Below are positions 11,600-23,800 of a DNA stretch of 64,000 bases, piece after piece (the stretch's first letter is position 1; every line of letters starts with the position of its first letter). The translations under genes were made by a program, and so were the position numbers. The stretch lies in assembly GCA_965153455.1 (NCBI GenBank), contig OZ234498.1, forward strand, positions 15,810,001 through 15,874,000. Reading direction: 5' to 3'. The notes under the pieces are model-generated. The model ran no database searches. It saw only the letters and a list, made by a program, of their open reading frames with translations, and had not been told where the DNA came from. The stretch comes from Sphagnum compactum (lineage: Eukaryota; Bryophyta; Sphagnopsida; Sphagnales).

Positions 11600-14200
11600 T
11601 TCCTTTCAAGACCATGGCTGAACAATCAACAGATTATGTGACCGAGATCATCCACTCACTCACCATCCATTGCAAACCCGTTATGACTCACTCGGTTGTG
11701 GATGAACAATAACTAAGTTACTACACCTTGGTAACCTATCATGTAAACCTTACTACTCCCTCTCACTCTACCTTGGTAAACTACCTATGTATGTGGGTTA
11801 AAGGTGAATTCACACCTAAGAGTAGCTTACCCGAATTTACCAATAGACGTTCGTTAATAGACACTCATTCACTCTAAGAACTAACAAAGTAACTTGTGAT
11901 CGTTATTTTGACCTTACCTTTGTATACACTTTGAGTTAGGAACATACTAATTGCCAAATGCCAACTATTGCCATTTACGATGCTCGTTGGTGCTAATGGA
12001 TATTTACAGGGCTAACATAAGCTTCGACTCATAATTCAAGAACCTTTCTAGCTTTTCTTTGCACCTTAAGCTTTGTAGATTTCTCTTTGAGCTTTCTTTT
12101 ATGATTTTCTCCATGCTCTATTATTATTTGTGTTCTTGTTGATTGCATTCCCTTCAAATTCAATTGCAATGTTTTGTTGATTGCAACATGCCTTCTTTTT
12201 CTTGCTATAACACCTTCGTCAACTTGAACTTCATTTGTCATCTCTTGAAAAAAAAATTCATTTGTGTTCAAATCCTCTTGTTGGTTGTATTTTTTTCGAA
12301 AATTTCATTTGCAATGTTTTTTGTTGGTTGCGTTTTTCCAAAATCTTATTTGCATTGATTTTTTGTTTATACTATTTTCAAATTTTCATTTCTTGTGTCT
12401 TGTTGTTTGTAGTTCATCTTTTTTAGCTCACTACAATGCTTTCATCAATTCAAACATCATTTACATTGTCCTCAAATTTGTCTTCATTGTTTTCATTTGT
12501 TCATTGTTATCCCTCCATCAACTTGCTACAATGCTTTCATCTCATTGTAACTTTTCATTTATTCAACTTTTTGTAGTTGTAGTGTATTTTCAAAGTTGTT
12601 TGCTCCTTACTCAACATCATCTCTTACTTCAATTTGTCGAGATCTCGTGTTCTATCTTTGTTTTTGATGTTAAACAGAGTCTTTGTTTAACCCTTAATTG
12701 ACATTTGACCAAAACAATCCCTATACAAAAGTTGGACCAACCTTCACAAATGTGCTCAAAAGTCATGAAATTTGTTAGAATTAAAAAAATCCAACTCCAT
12801 AGAGATGTAGAAAACTTCAAGCCGAATCCTTTGGTTTTAAAAAATCGGGACATCGTTTAGAGATGGAAAATCTTCATCATTGAAAGTTTAGTTTTTAACG
12901 TTTTGGGTAGCTTACAAGTTTTTGGATAATTGCACCAAGATACCATGATTTATTGATAGGAAAATTTCTAAAATAGATAGAAGGCATCTATATGAATGAT
13001 GTGGAAAAATATTGTGCAAAATTGAGGTGAGATGAAGAAGAAATGGATGGTCAAAATTCAACTTGTAATCCAAGCACAAATATATTGATCCTTGATCATT
13101 TGCATATGGAGTTTACATTAAAATCACTTAATTTTGTAAGGATGAAAGCAAGATAAAATAGATAATCAAATTACCTTGGTTTTCTACTTGTAAATTAGTA
13201 GATAAAAAGTAACAACAAAATTCATATCAAATTATTATATACTAAATGTTTGTATTTGAATGATCAAAGATAAGATAATGTTTCATTATTGTACATTAAT
13301 TGTGAAATTTCAAATTGTAAATTTTTTTGTAAAATAAATTTTAAAAAATACAAGTAATGATGAAGTCTATTTTTCATGGTTTGGATATTTGTTTAAAGAA
13401 TGTGTCAAGAATTTTCTAATTTGTTTTTAATCAATAATTTGTAATGTGTGTTTCATGTTGAAGATACCATACATGTGACTAATGTTGTGTATCAATTTAT
13501 TATTTAAAAGGAAAGCTTGAAAATAATAATAATATGACCCCTAATTGTTGGATTTTCAAAGAATTCAACTTTGAAACCTATTGATTATAGATAACAATCC
13601 AAAACATTTGGCTACCAGATTAAATTCACAATTTGGATGTAGACCTAACATATTTATTCCATACTATCAAAAATTTAAAATATTCAAAATGGGGCCATTG
13701 ACCTTTTTTTTGAATGGTTAGAATCTAACCAAAAAACAAAAAAATATATTGCACAACAACGTCATTATAGACAACATAAATTTAACATAATTGTTCTTGT
13801 TTTAGAACAAAATATGTTATATAAACTTCTTGGAAAATACTTGGATGATAGAATTCCACCTCCACAACAATCTTGGTACAAACAATACCAAACAAACAAA
13901 ATCTACAATGACATTCTAAAATTTTGCCAAAAAGACATAAAAAGCTAATCCAAACCCATATAAGAAAACATATTTTGCAATTTTTTAAAATTTTAGTGCA
14001 GCATGTCTTTGACATTAAAATTTTAATATATTTTTTGCCAATTTGTTGAAAAATGATCAATCCTTTGTGTCAATTTTTTAAAAAATGTAGCCGATATTGT
14101 AAAACCCACATTTGAAGGCAATTTGAACCTTCCATTCAAACATATTAATTGGGAACCATTTAACCACAAGGACAACAAGAAACTTGCAACAACTGTTGTT
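11600..14200. other. Gene-free DNA; T-rich degenerate repeats at 12150-12660
   Basis: Within 12150-12660 a word like TTGTTGGTTG(T/C)-TTTTTC-AAAATTTCATTTGCA recurs (about 12280 and 12325), giving long Phe/Leu/Cys open frames that I reject as coding. The rest is AT-rich DNA in which I see nothing. Confidence 0.5.
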
Positions 14201-16900
14201 TTAATAGTTTTATTATTTACTTGTTAAAAATTCAAAAATTCAAACTTCACTTGTCAAAGTTAAAGTTTAAATATTTAGCACACAAGTGCCAAAGCCACCC
14301 AAATACTATGGGAATGCGTTTGAAACTTCTCAAGACAAAAAGAAGGTTTACCAAACCCACTAAAAACCTAAACACTTCCTACATAATGGTTATAACCCAA
14401 TCAAAAGACAAAAAAACCTTTTTGAACCCATTGGAAAACCATACATTTGTTGCATGTTTGATGGGAAGACATCCATGCAAAAAGAAATACTTGAAAATAT
14501 AATACAAGTAAGTTAATAGAAACATGTTATATACGTCCCAAAACTTATGTCATTAATAGGTTGTAGACTAGGGTCCACAATAAACCTACATAAAGGTTTA
14601 TATCATAGTAAAATATTAATTATCACATTTAATTTTATTTCTTCAATTAACTAAAATCACAATAAAATGATAGAACAAGGAATAAAAGTTTATATGACAA
14701 CCATGTGGAAAAATCATGCAATTAATTTATTATTTTTACAAATTTCTTCATTGTAAAAAAATAAAATAAAAATTATTTCCAATAAATCCAAGTCAATAAT
14801 GTGTGTATGTAATAGAATTTTATTTCTTAAAAAAAAATAGAAAAAATTTACATCAACATCAAAACAAAAAAATCAAATCTTGCATATGAAACTTAACAAC
14901 TTTGGATTTATTTCAAACAAACACAAATCCACTAGCTCATATTCAACATTGCAAAAATACTAAACTAATTTCAACTCGAAATCTCACAATTTTTTGCAAC
15001 CACTCTTGTCAAGCTTAAAAACTCAAATTGACTCATTTCAATGAACCACAAAGTTATAAAAAAAACTATAAAACTTTGTTTCTTCATCTTAATGAACACA
15101 AAGTCCTACACTGATCCTCCAACCTCCAATGTATATTGCAAAACATGGATCAAACCACACATCTTTGCAAATCTATACAAAAAACAAACAATAACTTGTC
15201 CATACAATGCAATTTCATACGAACTTGGAATCAAAACAATTTCAACAATCCTACAACCTCAATGAACTTGCAAAATATAGTTTGTTCATCTTAATTTCAA
15301 CACAAAGTTTTACAATTTTTTGCAAGCATGATCAAACTCAAAATTCCAATTTTCTCTTCTCAAACAACATAAAGCTCCAAAAATGCTACAAAGTTTCAAC
15401 TTTTAGAATCACCCTTAAGTTGAATAAATTGAATTTACTCATTTCAATCGACCATGAAGTTTATAATAAAACAACAAAACCTTGTTTCTTCATCCCAACC
15501 AACACACAACCTAACATTGATACTCTAGCCTTCAATTCTATATCCAACCTTTATTCATATTTTACTTGTAGCCTTGACACATATGTGTTAGCAAAGCTAT
15601 GTTATCTATTGCAATAATGGTGTGAAAAGCCCACCTTGAAATGGCCACACTAGTTTATGTGGGGAACTTTGTTTGAAATTACATCATTGCAAGGGTGAAA
15701 GATACAATTGACAATATATTGCAAAACATTGACCCAAACCAAACATCTTTGCATCAAAAACTTGTACAACCACCCTCAAGCTCAAAAAGGTTAATTTGTT
15801 CATCAAAATCAACAACAAAGTTGAAAGAAAAGCTACAAAATCTTATTTGTTCATTTCAATCAACACAAAATTTTACAACAACACTCCATAAACAACCAAC
15901 ACAAGATTGCAACTATTCCACTTGATGCAAATGGAATCAAATATTCCATTTTCCCATAATTCTAGAATTTATGAAATTTAAAAATAAATAATAGATGCAA
16001 AATAGTAAAACAAAGAAAATGAATGTTCACAAACAACAATGAGTTGTTTGTTTACCCTACCTTTTAAAACTCAAGGTTGTCAAATTGGTAGAGATGATCC
16101 CAAAAGCCAAGTGAGGCACTATAACATAGCTAATTGATTATTTAATCCTCATGTTCTCCTAGTTTATGAAACCTATTTAATCCCACACAAAACTAACAAC
16201 AAAAAATATGCAAAAATAATAAAAGACAAAAAATCAACACAAACAAAAAGAATTATCACATCATGCATCTTGGTGGGCAACATCAATGGCCATCATCTCC
16301 AAAAAGTTCAATCAAAATCTAAACAAAAATCATAGATAACCCCAAAAAAAAAAAAACTAACAAAGTAAACACATACACGATAAAAGAAGCATCACATGTG
16401 CAACTATGTCCCAAGACCATTTTCAAATTTTTACAAATCTACACACCACACCCACTTGCAACAAAAATAACCACAACACATGTCAATTCATTTTCAAATA
16501 TAATTTACACATCCAACAAAACTTACAACTTTGCCAAGGAAAGAATACCCAAACAATTACTTGGTGTAGAAAATAGCAAAGTCCACACAAAATGCCTGCA
16601 CACATATAAACAACAAACACCACAGAAAAAAGTTCCACCCTTGTATGATCATCAAACACCACCACCCAAAAAAGTTCCACCTTCAAGCACAAAATTGGCA
16701 ACCAACACCAATACAATAATAAGCAAGTTGAACATTACCCCTCTTCCCAAAATTACTAAACACCAAACCTTCCTTTGCGATTGTCAACACAACAAACTCA
16801 AAACCCTAAACCTAAACTTTAAAAAACCAATTCAATAACAATTGTGAAAACACCCCAAAAATATCCAAATAATCAAACCAATTTAAAAACGTCACAAAAA
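14200..16900. repeat. Strand-biased A/C-rich DNA with long degenerate repeats
   Basis: The plus strand is strikingly poor in G over about 2.7 kb. A composite block (TTTCAATGAACCACAAAGTT, ACTTTGTTTCTTCATC, AACACAAAGTCCTACA) recurs near 15030, 15430 and 15790 with strong divergence. It also produces Asn/Thr/Lys/Gln-rich open frames (up to 146 codons) without any domain. I treat it as non-coding repeat DNA. Confidence 0.5.
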
Positions 16901-16999
16901 AATATAAAAAACCTTAGACCCATTAGTGTGAAATTGGATGATATTTTGCATGAGGGATTGATTCCAAAAACTAAAATCTATCTAGCCCATTCCAAAGTA

Positions 17000-19400
17000 A
17001 AAAGGCATGGAAATATGTCATTTTTAAGTTTTTTTTTTCCAACACCGTAGCATAGTGATGATAGTGATGAGTAGATTTTCAATACCTTCTCCACCAATTT
17101 GCATCCCATTTCAATTCAATTGAATCTTAATCCAATTGGTGAATTGAATTTAGAGAATCCAATTTTGAATTGAATTGGAATTGAAATTTAATTCAATTCA
17201 AGTTGCAAGAAACATCATTCAATATTTTCATTTAAATGGAACTTAATTTTCACAAAATTGTGTGCATTAGTGGGGAGCCCAAGTGGAATAATACAATGCA
17301 CAAGAAATTGATTTTGACAATCCATGCTCCTTATGAAGGTCAAGGCCCAACAAAAACAAAGCCATTAATACCATTACATGGTTTTACATTAGTTTACATT
17401 GCATGTATTTGTTTTACATTCACACTTCAAAAAATTTCATGCCATCAAAAGGATGTACACAATTATACATTTACATTTCCATGTTTAGTGTTGTGCAATT
17501 AAATGATCATGAGTTGGATCTATACCATTACATGGAGTGTAAATTCTAATGATGAAATTTTTTGAGGAACTAATATATGAGAATTTTTCCAAAAATTTTC
17601 ATATGGTCATCCTTGGACAATTGATTTTGCATAATCCTTCATATGGTCATTCATAGACAATTCCTGAAACAACTACCTCATTTTGAAGCTTAATTATCTC
17701 ACTTCTTGCCTAATAACTATTTCATATCATTATAATTATCTCATTCCTTTTCCCTGCCCACCAACATGGGCATGAAAATGCCAATTAACATATGTTTTTT
17801 CATGTTCACAATAATTATCTTAATTCAAATTAAATTTGACATTGACATAAATAATGATAAACTATTGTTCCCATATGTTTCAATGGTGTGATTTTCTAAG
17901 AATCATAGTTATACATCATAAAAAACCTACATGTTTTTTTCTAGTGTAATTAGAGGATGCCTTAAAATTCATAATGTTTGTAGAAGTGGGGGTTTCATTT
18001 TTCGAGAAGCTGATTGGCTCTTTTAAGAAATTCCCATCATATACCTAATAGGTATCTCAATGACTTTTTTATTAAAAAAAAACTCAAGGTTCACCACCAT
18101 GGTTCTCTAATTATTATTTTCAAACACCCAATTCTGATTTACAGCCTTGTTTGATTCTCACATGTTTGAACAAGCTAAATAACCGCTCAAAGGAAACATC
18201 GGTTCCTTTCTAACAAGTTAAATAATCGTCATTCAAAGAATCATCGGGTCTTTGCCGGTTCTTTCAGGCTTTTGGCATACTGACGGTTCTTTGAGTTGGA
18301 TTTTGTTTAAAACGCCTTCTTTGATTCTGGCCTTTGATTTAAAAATTCCCAGACATCCAGAATTGTGGCGTGATTAACAAATACCCAAGAACCGGCCAAC
18401 ACTGATTTGCTGCACCCGCAACCTGAATCCCAATGTCTTGTCATTCTTCCTTCCTCTTATTATAAGGGGGGGACCTACAGCTCATATGTAATGTATAATG
18501 CTGTAAGGTAAGGTAAGTAGGCCCATGCATATATGTCCCTTCTCCCCGCTCCCCCACCCTTTCTCACAATCAAATTTGTTCTGCACATGATTTTGCAAAC
18601 GAGACAAATGTGATGAAGAACACCTACCTTGGCATTGGTTGTTGGTCAAGACTCAAAAAGATCCATTATTGTTGAAATAATTGAATGCACAACAACAACA
18701 GGCTTTTTGGGTTTGGGTTGGAAAGGAACAATTTGTCAAAGAGGCAAAAGCTTCAGTGTCAAATAGGTATATACAATATACCACATAGGAAGGAAGGAAG
18801 AGAGACTTAGGTTACTGGGTACCCAAGAAACAATAATCAATCTACTATGAATGAAAAGTATACAGAAGAAAGTGAAGAAGGAAGAAGGCCCACCACCCCC
18901 CACCAAAGGAGGTAGAGCAAAGAAAACCTTCCTCATCAAGGTAGAGAAGCACCTAGGACCCGCAAGAATAAGTAAGCAATAGTTTGGCAATAATTATCTT
19001 TTTGGGTTTCTTTTATTCTGCTTGTAAAATACAAGAGGATTTTGAACCCACCTCGAAAAGCATACACATGTATGATTGATTGCGGCACTCCCTTTAATTT
19101 GAAGTTGCCAAAGAAACCCACATCACTTCAAAAAACGAGGGGTGTGTTGCACTCTGGCCTTGCCATTTACATTGAAAAAGTATCTAAGGCAAAAGAAGGA
19201 TTACGCAACCATGCAAAAATATAATCTTCAAAAAAATCATCTAAAAGAAACCAAAATCCTTTAAGAAATTATAACTCTGTAACTAATATCAAGTTTCAAC
19301 ACCAGCCAAAATATCATCTTTCAAAAATCCTCATATAAAAATAGACCTATTATTATTACCTGGGGGCCAAAAATCCCTTAAGCTACTATACTCTATAATG
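17000..19400. other. Gene-free DNA with an AATTGAATT-rich patch and hAT-like words
   Basis: At 17100-17205 words like AATTGAATTGG and their complements alternate, giving strong self-complementarity. At 18170-18410 GGTTC(T/C), AACCG and a CCGGCCAACACTG end resemble the hAT-like element at 10.8 kb. No gene is recognised. Confidence 0.45.
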
Positions 19401-19455
19401 AATCGAAACACAATATCCTTGCCTTGGTAGGCAAGGCTACAAAGTGAAGAAACCT

Positions 19456-19577
19456 TGCTATGCAATCTATTTACTAGGAGCGCATATGCATATATCATTG
19501 TGGCACTCTGGTTGAGGTTGCTATCAATCTAGTTACTAAGAGAGCATATGCATATTGTTGTCACACTCTGGGGGAGG
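19456..19577. repeat. Two-copy ~61-bp tandem duplication
   Basis: Both copies read TTGCTAT, CAATCTA, TTACTA, GCATATGCATAT and CACTCTGG in order. They differ by several substitutions and small indels. Confidence 0.7.
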
Positions 19578-19579
19578 TT

Positions 19580-21290
19580 GTCAGAAAAACTTCAATTGGG
19601 TCTTATGCCTTGCAGCCCCCTCAACTAGTTGATCAACTAGATGCATGTAGGATTCTCATTGATGTTAGGGCGGAGTGAAGGAAGAGGTGTGAAAGAAAGA
19701 AAGAAAGAAAGCACAACTCCAACAACTCCATCTAGAAATCAAAAGCAGGCAAGAACGTTAAGAAAGGGAATGAATTCAACGAGAGAGAAACAAAGATTAA
19801 GAACTTATTTTGGATTTGCATATTTGCTTAAGGACTCATGTCCAGCATGCAGGAAGAAGAAATGTGTCCACTGCTTTAGTTCGATGAGTTCAACTATAGA
19901 ACACGTGTTATATCCATGTCATGAGATATGACTTCTGCACCCACCACTAGAACATCTGCAAAGATTGAAACCATACTACTACTACTACTACTACTACTAC
20001 GACTACAAAGTGGGCATGCATTTCCTCCACATAACCATACGAACAAGCGAGTGATAGGTTGCAAGCATCACAAGTTGTCAAGTCTTTTATTGCACAAAGT
20101 TCAAATTCATCAGAACTTTAGCTTTACACAAAAATATAAATGAGGGGGGTCTTTTGTCTTGATAGCAGGAGCATCTGGTGTGCAAAAAGGTCCTTGGCAA
20201 TGCACAAGAATCGAGCTGGTCTTATGTTCATGGGGTACATGCAATTCTACATGGGAGGTCTCTAAAAAGTATAAGAAAATTGACTGGCAAACACGAATGC
20301 TATATCAGGGTCAGTGCCACAGTGATGGGGGAGAAGAAACAAGGTTATGACATTGACAAGGTAGAAGGTGCAATTCGATGGGTCAATTTTCCTCTCTAAT
20401 TTCATGGACGTAGCTACTACTGCAGTCAGAGATGTACATTCCAGCTGCCATTTTTCTCTACAAGGATTCTTCAAGAAGACACTTAGCACAGCAGACAAAT
20501 GGGCATTGCACTTGTGTCAGTCCTCATCCATGTGCCATGTTGCTCAATTGTTTCGTAGAATACTCATCTTTAGGTAGGGGTCTCAATGCTGTTGGTATAA
20601 TCCACTGCCTTTCCAGGTCTTGGTCAGCCCGTGATCATCCATGTTATATGTCCCCACATTTCTTATAATTGACAAGGCTCCCTCCTTGTTCAATGACATC
20701 ACTGCTCCACATCAACACAAAGGCAACAGTGAGATTCATCATTGTACAAAGAACATCATAATCAATCTCTCATGATGGAAAAAAACATCACACCAATGGC
20801 CAAGGAATCAAGAGTTCCCCTGGAATTTTTGCTTTCAGACTTCAAGCAGGCTCAAGAACACGGGCACTAACCCTATTCTAGGCCAACAACCTTTTGGGGT
20901 GTGGAAATTCCAAACGTACTCATGGATATGCATAATGGATCTCCAACAAAGTACAAAAGTTCTCTTGAAACAAGGTACACATTGTTGAACATGGAGGCCT
21001 GAAAGTAGGCTTCAATGCTCAATCGCAATCACTAGCAATAATAATATGTTATCACTCCTTTTGGCCTACAAGACATCACTTCTGCCTTGCACATATGCAA
21101 GTGGCACAATACACATTGTTTTGTTTTGCCCAATTGAACGTGAAGCACAAAACTGAGTCATGCTTGTCAAGCATCAGCAATGTAGGGTCCCCTGAAGGCA
21201 CATTTTACTCCCTTACATTTGTCCATATGGCTTCATGCGATGGCTGCCTCATGAAACATAATGATGATGTCTTTGCAAGCTGAAACCAAT
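19580..21290. other. Intergenic DNA 3' of FLA with an ACT microsatellite
   Basis: An (ACT)n run lies at about 19975-20000. Several open frames of 60-96 codons (for example 19641-19931 plus, with a CPACRKKKCVHC cysteine cluster) lack a recognisable domain. Part of this region near 21290 may belong to the FLA 3' UTR. Confidence 0.4.
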
Positions 21291-21294
21291 CCGA

Positions 21295-21590
21295 GTTCTC
21301 AAGAAACAAATTGGGGCACGAGCTTAGAACAAAATCCACATGCAAATGAGGTGAAGTAATCAGGGGTTCTCAAGAAAGAAATTTCAGGCCTGAGTTCCAA
21401 ACAAAATTCACATGCAAATCAGGTGAAGTAATAATTCGGGGTTCTCAACAAAGAAATTCAGGCCAGAACAAAATCTGCATGCAACCGAGGTGAAGTAATA
21501 ATTGGGCACAAGTAATCTCAACAAAGAAATTTCAGGCCTGAGTTCAGAACAAAATCCACATGCAAACTGGGTGAAGAAGAAGTTCATGCC
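21295..21590. repeat. Four imperfect ~72-bp tandem repeats next to the FLA 3' end
   Basis: Four units begin near 21295, 21366, 21441 and 21512. Each has the order GTTCTCAA(G/C)AAA, then (in most units) TTCAGGCC, then AACAAAAT-CACATGCAAA, then GAGGTGAAGTAAT. The array starts about 20 bases beyond the FLA stop codon, so it probably lies in the 3' UTR or just beyond it. Copies differ at many sites and by small indels, so the array is not recent. Confidence 0.8.
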
Positions 21591-21609
21591 TGAGAGGGTG
21601 ACTGACCTT

Positions 21610-22947
21610 CTATGTTGAGGGGCTGGGTGCAGGTGTGTCAGGTGGAGGAATGAGAACTTTACTAATCCCCTGAATAGAAAGCCGACCATCAATATAGATA
21701 TCATGGTCAAAGATATGTGCCGAGTTTTCGCCTTCTCCAAACAGCACAGTACCATCAGATTCACGAGCCAAAAGCTTCCGGGGATGCAGCAGGGTGCTGT
21801 AGGTTTGTTTCCCTAGTCTGCGAACTGCATTGTACATGCTCTCCTCAGTCTGATACTCAGACAGAATATGATAATAAAGAATGCGGTCCAGAGGAGAATT
21901 CAGATGCTCGGGAGTGAGTTGAGCCATGGCGTCGTCGTTGGGAGCCAAGATCGTCAAGTGATATCCCTTCTTGATCAGCCTGCCAATCTCTGTAGCCAAC
22001 GATGTGTAGTTCACCAGAAGCTCTGCCATGTCGTTGTAGCCGCCGAAGTTTGTCAGCGCGATCATGAACTGCGAGATTTCTTCTGTCTCATCCCAGCTAA
22101 AGCTCTCCTGTGACGGCCCTGGTGCCGGTGCAAACGCCGGCTCTGGTGCGAAATGAAAGAAAGCCGACAACGGAGACGGCGCTGCAGCAGTAAGCTTGGA
22201 AGAAGATGGCAGTGAGGGAGGGTTTCCTCTATTGTTCACATTCTTGTGTTTTGCAGCTCGTCCTCCGCTGCCCACGGGTGCACTCTGTGGAAGCACAGCA
22301 AGCTTGCCGCTTCTCTTCCATTCCTCGAACTGCGAGGAGACGCCGCGGGGTATGAGGAAACCGTTGACGCCGTGCACGATGCCGTCGTCGCGGATGATGG
22401 AGTTAGGAGAGAACACACGCGAGAAGTCTACGTAGCGTTTGAGACCGTAAGAGCGCAAGTTGAGCGCATCGCCGGAGAGTGAAATCACGCTTCTGTTGCT
22501 CCATCCCGCGCCATCCAGAAACACCGGCAAGACGTGAAACTGCAGCACTCGTTGCAGGACCATCTCATTCCCGTCCTGTTGCAAGAAGTTACGAAAATCC
22601 ACATCCAGTTGCTGTTCCAGAAAACTGTTCTTAGGTGCGAAGATCGTCAAACTCCCTTTGATGCTCACAACATTCTCTAGCTTATGTAGCAAAGACGCCT
22701 TCTCTAAGTAATAGATAAACTCCGAATACTGCGACTCCAGCAAAGCTTGCAAGATGGATCCACCAGTTCCCGTCTTACTACTAGTACTACTCTCCACAAC
22801 AGAAGCAGTCACATCTTTCCCGGGTTCCACCACAAACTCATCAAAGAACATAGGCCTAGTAGAGCTTCGAGATTGCTGAGCACCGGAGACAAGAACGGCG
22901 CAAGAAGCCATAGCCACCAGTACCACCAGCGTTACCAGTTGCGCCAT
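21610..22947 (-). CDS. FLA: Fasciclin-like arabinogalactan protein, two FAS1 domains (FLA15-18 type)
   Basis: Single-exon frame of 445 residues. Known of the family: FLAs are secreted, O-glycosylated cell-wall or plasma-membrane proteins linked to adhesion and wall architecture. Seen: a signal peptide at about residues 1-23 (hydrophobic core followed by SGAQQ); a first FAS1 domain at about 64-200 with H1 motif SLTIFAPKNSF (99-109) and FHVLP (137-141); a second FAS1 domain at about 290-434 with HLTILAPNDDAM (330-341) and YYHIL (358-362). A proline-rich linker carries AP/SP glycomodules (256-279), and a short TPAPSPS tail ends the protein. EYQTEESMYNAVRR (about 364-377) is close to what I remember of Arabidopsis FLA17/18. 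I chose the ATG at 22947 because it opens directly onto the signal peptide; an in-frame ATG 44 codons upstream would bury it. No C-terminal hydrophobic GPI signal is visible. The tail differs from the basic, cysteine-containing tail I recall for FLA17/18. Confidence 0.93.
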   Translation of the reverse strand: MAQLVTLVVLVAMASCAVLVSGAQQSRSSTRPMFFDEFVVEPGKDVTASVVESSTSSKTGTGGSILQALLESQYSEFIYYLEKASLLHKLENVVSIKGSLTIFAPKNSFLEQQLDVDFRNFLQQDGNEMVLQRVLQFHVLPVFLDGAGWSNRSVISLSGDALNLRSYGLKRYVDFSRVFSPNSIIRDDGIVHGVNGFLIPRGVSSQFEEWKRSGKLAVLPQSAPVGSGGRAAKHKNVNNRGNPPSLPSSSKLTAAAPSPLSAFFHFAPEPAFAPAPGPSQESFSWDETEEISQFMIALTNFGGYNDMAELLVNYTSLATEIGRLIKKGYHLTILAPNDDAMAQLTPEHLNSPLDRILYYHILSEYQTEESMYNAVRRLGKQTYSTLLHPRKLLARESDGTVLFGEGENSAHIFDHDIYIDGRLSIQGISKVLIPPPDTPAPSPST

Positions 22948-23420
22948 GTGTAGTAGTAATCCTCCTCTTCCTCTTCTTCTTCTAGTGTCGTAGTGCACCC
23001 TGCATGGTGCACAAACCGCAGCGAACTCCAGAATAAGAGAGGAAGACTCCAGAAGAAGGCACCACCACAGGACAAACACTTGATTTTACACTTGAGGGGA
23101 AAATGCACCACAGCAACAGGAAAACAGGAGCTCCCACAACATAGAAGCAGATCTCGCTATGCAGCAACAAGCTCCGATCAATCATTCATTTCCTCCCCCC
23201 TAAAGGAGCGTAGGTTTTCAGTCGCCCCCGGACGGAGATGGTGATCGAAAAGCTGCTTTGCCTCGTCCAATGCGAAAGGCTGTTGCGGAGACGCAGGCAG
23301 CAGCCAAGGCAGAGTAGCGTTGTCTTGGCGAGGGAGGAGTGGCGACGACGGTGGTGATGAGCGGGTAGGCATTGGGGGTGGGGAGAACAATCAGGTAGGT
23401 AGGTAGTTAGGTAGGTAAGC
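22948..23420 (-). promoter_or_regulatory. Probable FLA 5' UTR and promoter
   Basis: This stretch upstream of the FLA ATG is much richer in G+C than the flanking intergenic DNA. It has CT/GAA-rich runs just before the start codon (22965-22985 on the plus strand). Several short open frames on both strands look like composition effects. I see no convincing TATA box, and the transcription start cannot be placed by eye. Confidence 0.4.
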
Positions 23421-23599
23421 ACATTTAAGTAAGTAGGTAGGTTTTAGTGAGCAGACACAAATTGCTGGCGAAATTTCGCCAAAAAGCGAAATTAGAAACT
23501 AAAAAATTTCAAAAAAGAAGTGATTTTGGAGGTTTTTAGTTGCCAGAAGTGAGGGAAAATAATAATAATAACATTTAAATGCAATAAATACATAAATAC

Positions 23600-23800
23600 C
23601 AAAATAATAATAATAATAAATTTCCAGATTCGCATAATTTGCTTTTCATTGTGTAGCAAAACATAGCTAGGTGTATAAGTATTTGTATTTTATTTTTTTG
23701 GTTTTCTAACCAGATTTTGGCTAAATCTTCTTAGAGATGATCGTCACTTTCTTTTACATCTTTCAATGGATGATTTGCCATTTTGGCTATTTCAAAAAAA
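23600..23800 (-). repeat. Dispersed repeat R1, partial inverted copy upstream of FLA
   Basis: On the minus strand the blocks GTGACGATCATCTCTAAGAA, GATTTAGCCAAAATCTGG and a later CTACACA and ATCTGGAAATTT correspond to the R1 blocks near 50.3 and 59.9 kb. The copy is diverged. It lies about 0.7-0.9 kb upstream of the FLA ATG. Confidence 0.45.

Noticed and set aside
12264-12701. 145-codon Phe/Leu/Cys-rich open frame
   Set aside because: It lies over T-rich degenerate repeats with overlapping frames; it is a composition artefact.
15207-16838. Asn/Thr/Lys-rich open frames of 136 and 146 codons
   Set aside because: The plus strand lacks G here, so stop codons with G are scarce, and the sequence repeats degenerately. 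No domain is seen.
22948-23079. Upstream in-frame ATG for FLA adding 44 residues
   Set aside because: The extra residues (with an RRRRGRGG stretch) would place the signal peptide internally; the second ATG starts directly on it.
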